The notes below the pieces were generated by a model. It worked only from the letters and a program-made list of their open reading frames with translations, was not told the origin of the DNA and ran no database searches. A program made the translations under genes and the position numbers. Below, piece after piece: positions 59,773-64,000 of a stretch of 64,000 bases of DNA. The DNA is taken from NCBI RefSeq assembly GCF_044068625.1, contig NZ_JBIPKH010000007.1, positions 65,784 through 129,783 on the forward strand, in the 5' to 3' direction. Every line of letters starts with the position of its first letter. The first letter of the stretch is position 1. The stretch comes from Desulfurivibrio sp044068625 (GTDB lineage Bacteria; Desulfobacterota; Desulfobulbia; Desulfobulbales; Desulfurivibrionaceae).

Positions 59773-60432
59773 CTATGCCTGCTCCTCGAGCTGACGCTGG
59801 TCATCATCGGCCAGGACTTCACCCTTGAAAATCCATACCTTGACCCCGATAATTCCGTAGGTGGTCTTGGCTTCGGCCAAACCGTAATCAATGTCGGCCC
59901 GGAGGGTGTGCAGGGGGACCCGCCCCTCCCGATACCATTCGCGGCGGGACATCTCGGCGCCACCCAGACGACCGGAACAGGCAATCCTAATCCCTTTGGC
60001 GCCAAACTTCAAGGCCATATTTACCGCCTTCTTCATCGCCCGCCGAAAAGCCACTCGACGCTCCATCTGCTGGGCAACATTTTCGGCGATCAATTGGGCG
60101 TCGGCCTCGGGGCGGCGAACCTCCTGGATATCAAGGGCGCACTCACGACCGGTGCGGCGCTCAAGGTCGCCCTTGAGAACATCGATCTCGGCTCCCTTCT
60201 TGCCGATCACCACGCCGGGGCGTGAAGTGTGCAGCTTGATCCGAATCTTCTCGCCGGTCCTGGAGATCTGAATCCGGGAGATGCCGGCATGATACAAACG
60301 CTTTTTGAGATACTTCCTGAGGCTCTGGTCCTCAAGAAAATTCCTGGCATAATCCCGGTCGGCATACCAAATGGAGTCCCAGGTACGCACGATATTCAGC
60401 CGTAAACCGATTGGATTGACTTTCTGGCCCAA
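59773..60432 (-). CDS. rpsC: 30S ribosomal protein S3
   Basis: A 219-aa S3 with MGQKVNPIGLRLNIVRTWDS, the KH segment RIKLHTSRPGVVIGKKGAEID, and GIRIACSGRLGGAEMSRREWYREGRVPLHTLRADIDYG. It lines the mRNA entry channel. Confidence 0.97.
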   Translation of the reverse strand: MGQKVNPIGLRLNIVRTWDSIWYADRDYARNFLEDQSLRKYLKKRLYHAGISRIQISRTGEKIRIKLHTSRPGVVIGKKGAEIDVLKGDLERRTGRECALDIQEVRRPEADAQLIAENVAQQMERRVAFRRAMKKAVNMALKFGAKGIRIACSGRLGGAEMSRREWYREGRVPLHTLRADIDYGLAEAKTTYGIIGVKVWIFKGEVLADDDQRQLEEQA

Positions 60433-60511
60433 AATTTTCCTCCGTTGACAAGGTGGCGATATTGAACGCCGTTACAATAAACCCGCCGCAGCTTATACTT
60501 TTGATGATCGT

Positions 60512-60850
60512 TTACTGCTCGTCGAGCACTACCGTGATGTGGCTGCTCCGCTTGATAATCCGGCCGGCCCGGCCCATGGGCATGGGCCGGATCCGCTTCA
60601 GCGAGGGACCACCATCGATATAAACGGTCTTGACGTAAAGGTTATCAACATCAATGGCCTCGTTCTGACTGGCATTGGCCACCGCCGCCTCGATCACCTT
60701 ACGGAGAATACGGGCCCCCTTCTTGGGCAGGAATCTCAAGGTATTCAACGCGGTCTCTACCTGTTTGCCTCTCACCATATCGGCAACCAGCCGGGCCTTT
60801 TGGGGAGAAATCCGGATGTTCCGGGCCAGCGCTTTAGCTTCCATCGCCAT
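60512..60850 (-). CDS. rplV: 50S ribosomal protein L22
   Basis: A 112-aa L22: KALARNIRISPQKARLVADMVRGKQVETAL, then LKRIRPMPMGRAGRIIKRSSHITVVL. Its beta-hairpin reaches the exit tunnel. It lies between rpsS and rpsC. Confidence 0.97.
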   Translation of the reverse strand: MAMEAKALARNIRISPQKARLVADMVRGKQVETALNTLRFLPKKGARILRKVIEAAVANASQNEAIDVDNLYVKTVYIDGGPSLKRIRPMPMGRAGRIIKRSSHITVVLDEQ

Positions 60851-60879
60851 TCACTCCTCTTATCTTGCCTGGGGCAAGT

Positions 60880-61152
<273 letters not shown>

Positions 61153-61169
61153 TTCAGCTCCCCCTTATC

Positions 61170-61991
61170 TTAGGATCTCTTCTTGACAATATCCTTGTCA
61201 CTGCTCTTACGGCCCCGGGTCTTGTAACCCTTGGTCGGCATGCCCCACGGTGTAGTGGGATGACGACCACCGGAGCTCTTGCCCTCACCACCACCCATGG
61301 GATGATCAACGGGGTTCATCGCCACGCCACGAACCTTGGGCCGCCGACCCAGCCAGCGATTACGACCGGCCTTGCCCAGCTTGCGGCTTTCATGCTCGAT
61401 ATTGCCAACCTGGCCGATGCTGGCCCGACAGGCCCGATGAAAGCGGCGGACCTCACCCGAAGGCAACTTGACCAGGACATGGTCGCCCTCTTTGGCCATC
61501 AACTGGGCCGAGCCGCCGGCGCTGCGCACCAACTGGCCGCCCTTGCCGATTTTCATCTCAATATTGTGAATGGTGCTGCCCAGGGGCATGTTGCCCATGG
61601 GCAGACAGTTACCGGGTTTAATATCCACATTGTCGCCGGCTTCGATCAAATCGCCGACCTTAACCCCGTTGGGAGAGAGGATGTAACGCTTCTCACCGTC
61701 CACATAGTGGAGCAGGGCGATATTGGCGGTCCGGTTGGGATCATACTCAATGCCGGCAACTTTGGCCGGAATCCCAACCTTGTCACGCTTGAAATCGATC
61801 ATCCGGTATTTGCGCTTATGGCCGCCACCCTGGTGGCGGGAGGTAATCCGTCCATAATTGTTGCGGCCACCATTTTTATTCAGGGTTTTAACCAGCCCCT
61901 TGACCGGACGGTCGCTGCTAAGCTCATCCCTGACCACGGTGACCAGGGTCCGCCGTCCCGGTGATGTCGGTTTATATGTCTTCAGTGCCAT
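61170..61991 (-). CDS. rplB: 50S ribosomal protein L2
   Basis: A 273-aa L2 with GRITSRHQGGGHKRKYRMIDF, GDLIEAGDNVDIKPGNCLP and the C-terminal RGVAMNPVDHPMGGGEGKSSGGRHP. The conserved His of MNPVDHPMGGGEG is present, which lies near the peptidyl transferase centre. Confidence 0.97.
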   Translation of the reverse strand: MALKTYKPTSPGRRTLVTVVRDELSSDRPVKGLVKTLNKNGGRNNYGRITSRHQGGGHKRKYRMIDFKRDKVGIPAKVAGIEYDPNRTANIALLHYVDGEKRYILSPNGVKVGDLIEAGDNVDIKPGNCLPMGNMPLGSTIHNIEMKIGKGGQLVRSAGGSAQLMAKEGDHVLVKLPSGEVRRFHRACRASIGQVGNIEHESRKLGKAGRNRWLGRRPKVRGVAMNPVDHPMGGGEGKSSGGRHPTTPWGMPTKGYKTRGRKSSDKDIVKKRS

Positions 61992-62033
61992 GTGAAACTC
62001 CGATTTGTTGTTTCAATAAAGCCTTTTTTGACC

Positions 62034-62324
62034 TTACAACTCTTCCAGGAAGTCGAGCTTGCTCTCGCTGCTCAAGGTCACAAAGGCCTTCTTCCTGTCG
62101 CTGGTGGTGCCCACATATTTACCCATTCGCTTGCGCCGGCCGGGCATACTGGCAGTTCTTACCTTCTCCACCTTCACACTGAAGAGACTCTCAACCGCCT
62201 TTTTGATCTCGTCCTTGTTGGCCCGGCGATCAACCTGCAGCACGATCTGATTGTGGGCTTCCTGCAATCCCATGCTTTTTTCCGTCAGCCGGGGACGCTT
62301 GACCACCTCAAAGATATTTTTCAT
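62034..62324 (-). CDS. rplW: 50S ribosomal protein L23
   Basis: A 96-aa L23: VVKRPRLTEKSMGLQEAHNQ, then VDRRANKDEIKKAVESLFSVKVEKVRT. It forms the chaperone dock at the tunnel exit. Its start overlaps the rplD stop by 4 bp. Confidence 0.97.
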   Translation of the reverse strand: MKNIFEVVKRPRLTEKSMGLQEAHNQIVLQVDRRANKDEIKKAVESLFSVKVEKVRTASMPGRRKRMGKYVGTTSDRKKAFVTLSSESKLDFLEEL

Positions 62325-62944
62325 GACAGCAACCTCTCTTCCAGCTGACCGATACAGGGCTGCAACAGAACAATGTGCTTATGCAGCAAAATATCATAGA
62401 CATTGAGCCCTTCCGGCGGCATCACCTTGAATCCGGGGACGTTGCGGGAGGAGCGCTCCAGGGTCTCAATCCGCTCGGGAGCGATGATCAGGGCGTTCTT
62501 GATCTCGAAATTGTCCATCACTTCGATGAACTTCTTGGTCTTGATCTCATCAAGCTGAAAATCGTCCAGCACCACCAGCAGCTGGTCGCCGAAGCGTGAG
62601 CTCAAAGCCATCCGCAACCCAAGCTTACGGGCCTTGCGCGGCATCCGGTAAGAGTAGCTCCGGGGCTGGGGTCCGAAGACGGTGCCGCCCCCCCGCCAGA
62701 CGGGAGACTTACGGCTGCCGGCCCGAGCCCGGCCGGTGCCCTTCTGCTTCCAGGGCTTCTTGCCGCTGCCGCTGACATCGGAACGGGTTTTGGTGCAAGC
62801 GGTACCGGCCCGCCGATTGGCGCGCTGCATCCGCACGATGTCGTGGAGCAGGTGGGGGTTGACGTCAACCTTGAAGAGCTCGTCGTTCAGTTCAAGCTCC
62901 CCAACCTTTTCCTTTTTAATATTGTATATTTCCGTTACCGCCAT
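62321..62944 (-). CDS. rplD: 50S ribosomal protein L4
   Basis: A 207-aa L4 with RRAGTACTKTRSDVSGSGKKPWKQKGTGRARAGSRKSPVWRGGG, the tunnel-reaching loop. In some bacteria it represses this operon. It lies between rplC and rplW. Confidence 0.97.
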   Translation of the reverse strand: MAVTEIYNIKKEKVGELELNDELFKVDVNPHLLHDIVRMQRANRRAGTACTKTRSDVSGSGKKPWKQKGTGRARAGSRKSPVWRGGGTVFGPQPRSYSYRMPRKARKLGLRMALSSRFGDQLLVVLDDFQLDEIKTKKFIEVMDNFEIKNALIIAPERIETLERSSRNVPGFKVMPPEGLNVYDILLHKHIVLLQPCIGQLEERLLS

Positions 62945-62995
62945 TATCGGTACCCCCTGGGCATTAACCTTGGTGTCGGCGCAGTCGCTCCGACC

Positions 62996-63628
62996 TTACG
63001 CGTTCTTATAGATCTGAACCACTCCCTGCTTGGCGCCGGGAACTCCGCCCTTGAGCACAATCACATTTTGCTCGGGCCGGATATCGATGACGGTGCAGTT
63101 CTTCTTAGTGATAAACTTGTCCCCCATCTGGCCGGGCATCTTTTTGCCCTTGATAACCCGACTGGGCCAGGCACTGCAGCCGATGGAGCCGGGGGCCCGA
63201 TGGAAATTGGAGCCGTGGGTGGCCCGACCGCCCTTAAAACCATAGCGCCGAACCACGCCCTGAAAACCGCGACCCTTGCTACGGGCCCGGACATCAACCA
63301 GATCGCCAATACTGAGCAGATCGGTGATATTGATCTCCTGACCCACCTCATAGGCCTCGAGATCAGCCACCCGAAACTCCTTGACGTGGTAGAAGCCACC
63401 CTTGCCAGCCGCCTTGCAGTGGCCGGCCTCGGCCTTGTTAAGCCGGGATTCCTTGCGGGAACCAAAACCAACCTGAATGGCGCTGTAACCTTCCTTGGCG
63501 TTGGTTTTTTTCTGCAATACCACGCAGGGACCGGCTTCGATCACCGTTACTGGAACCGCGACCCCGGTCTCGGTAAAAATCCGGGTCATTCCCATTTTTC
63601 TGCCCAGCAAACCCATGTTCTTAGACAT
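62996..63628 (-). CDS. rplC: 50S ribosomal protein L3
   Basis: A 210-aa L3: MGLLGRKMGMTRIFTETG, GRGFQGVVRRYGFKGGRATHGSNFHRAPGSIGCSAWPSRVIKGKKMPGQMG. The conserved loop near the peptidyl transferase centre is present. It follows rpsJ. Confidence 0.97.
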   Translation of the reverse strand: MSKNMGLLGRKMGMTRIFTETGVAVPVTVIEAGPCVVLQKKTNAKEGYSAIQVGFGSRKESRLNKAEAGHCKAAGKGGFYHVKEFRVADLEAYEVGQEINITDLLSIGDLVDVRARSKGRGFQGVVRRYGFKGGRATHGSNFHRAPGSIGCSAWPSRVIKGKKMPGQMGDKFITKKNCTVIDIRPEQNVIVLKGGVPGAKQGVVQIYKNA

Positions 63629-63664
63629 TGTTACACCTGTCCGGTAAATAAGCGTTGAGGCTTC

Positions 63665-63976
63665 TTAAAGCTTGATCTCGACATCCACACCCGCGGAAAG
63701 CTCCAGCTTCATCAGGGCGTCAATGGTCTGCTGGGTCGGCTCCAGAATATCCAGAAGCCGCTTATGGGTCCGCATCTCAAACTGCTCACGGGACTTTTTG
63801 TCCACATGGGGCCCCCGCAGAACACAGAACTTGTTGATCGTGGTCGGCAGGGGAATGGGGCCGGCCACCGCCGCCCCCGTCCGCTTGGCGGTCTCCACAA
63901 TCTCACTGGTGGATTGGTCGATCAGCTTGTGGTCGTATCCTTTAAGACGGATCCGAATCTTTTGTGTATTGATCAT
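63665..63976 (-). CDS. rpsJ: 30S ribosomal protein S10
   Basis: A 103-aa S10: MINTQKIRIRLKGYDHKLID, then VAGPIPLPTTINKFCVLRGPHVDKKSREQFEMRTHKRLLDI. It is the first gene of the S10 operon in view, and also NusE in antitermination. ATG 63976 is used; the operon promoter lies past the right edge. Confidence 0.96.
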   Translation of the reverse strand: MINTQKIRIRLKGYDHKLIDQSTSEIVETAKRTGAAVAGPIPLPTTINKFCVLRGPHVDKKSREQFEMRTHKRLLDILEPTQQTIDALMKLELSAGVDVEIKL

Positions 63977-64000
63977 GTTATTTATTCCCAATCTCTATAA

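Overview
The window is about 60% G+C and reads as the chromosome of an anaerobic or microaerobic Desulfobacterota member, most likely from the Desulfobulbales and possibly Desulfurivibrio-like. That placement is an inference from multihaem cytochromes, hgcAB, nif genes, a type III glutamine synthetase and overall gene style. No rRNA, tRNA, CRISPR array, prophage or insertion sequence was seen.

Layout. 1-4.4 kb: the end of a glutamine-amidotransferase-like gene, a YjbQ protein, a DUF3047/DUF4382 pair and a HAMP-protein/pentahaem-cytochrome pair. 4.6-11.9 kb: two convergent signalling pairs, each a hybrid histidine kinase plus an HD-GYP protein; the first kinase carries an in-frame TAA. 11.9-16.1 kb: a redox cluster with a ferredoxin-nitroreductase, a dihaem cytochrome, a ferric-reductase-like flavoprotein, an exported MsrAB and a DJ-1/PfpI protein. 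16.2-24.4 kb: a complete cbb3 oxidase and assembly operon headed by an Rrf2 regulator, with CcoP split and one haem domain fused to CcoO. 24.4-29.0 kb: a sigma-54 promoter, glnN (GSIII), a SUMF1-like protein and an unknown protein. 29.0-37.7 kb: a ModE-like regulator, modA and modB with a perfect ModE-type operator, then nifV, nifB, nifN and nifE. A methyltransferase-like gene and a 39-aa lysine-rich protein sit between nifE and nifN, and sigma-54 promoters precede nifN and nifE. 37.7-43.5 kb: a DUF389 membrane protein, a 1019-aa patatin-like membrane protein, a lipoprotein remnant and a small membrane protein. 43.5-48.6 kb: hgcB and hgcA (mercury methylation), a stand-alone AICAR transformylase, thiH, thiG and thiS. 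48.6-64 kb: the S10-spc-alpha ribosomal protein cluster, all on the minus strand, from rpsJ to rplQ.

How it fits together. The mod and nif genes are one functional block: molybdate uptake, homocitrate synthesis and FeMo-cofactor assembly under nitrogen (sigma-54) and molybdenum control, beside a sigma-54-driven glutamine synthetase. The cbb3 block supports respiration at low oxygen. hgcAB lies last on the strand that begins with the ribosomal operon and continues through thiamine and purine genes. The most unusual observation is that the best-supported start of hgcA is separated from the rest of the gene by one in-frame TGA directly after a Cys codon. Homology-like sequence continues on its far side, which makes this a candidate selenocysteine site or a nonsense lesion.
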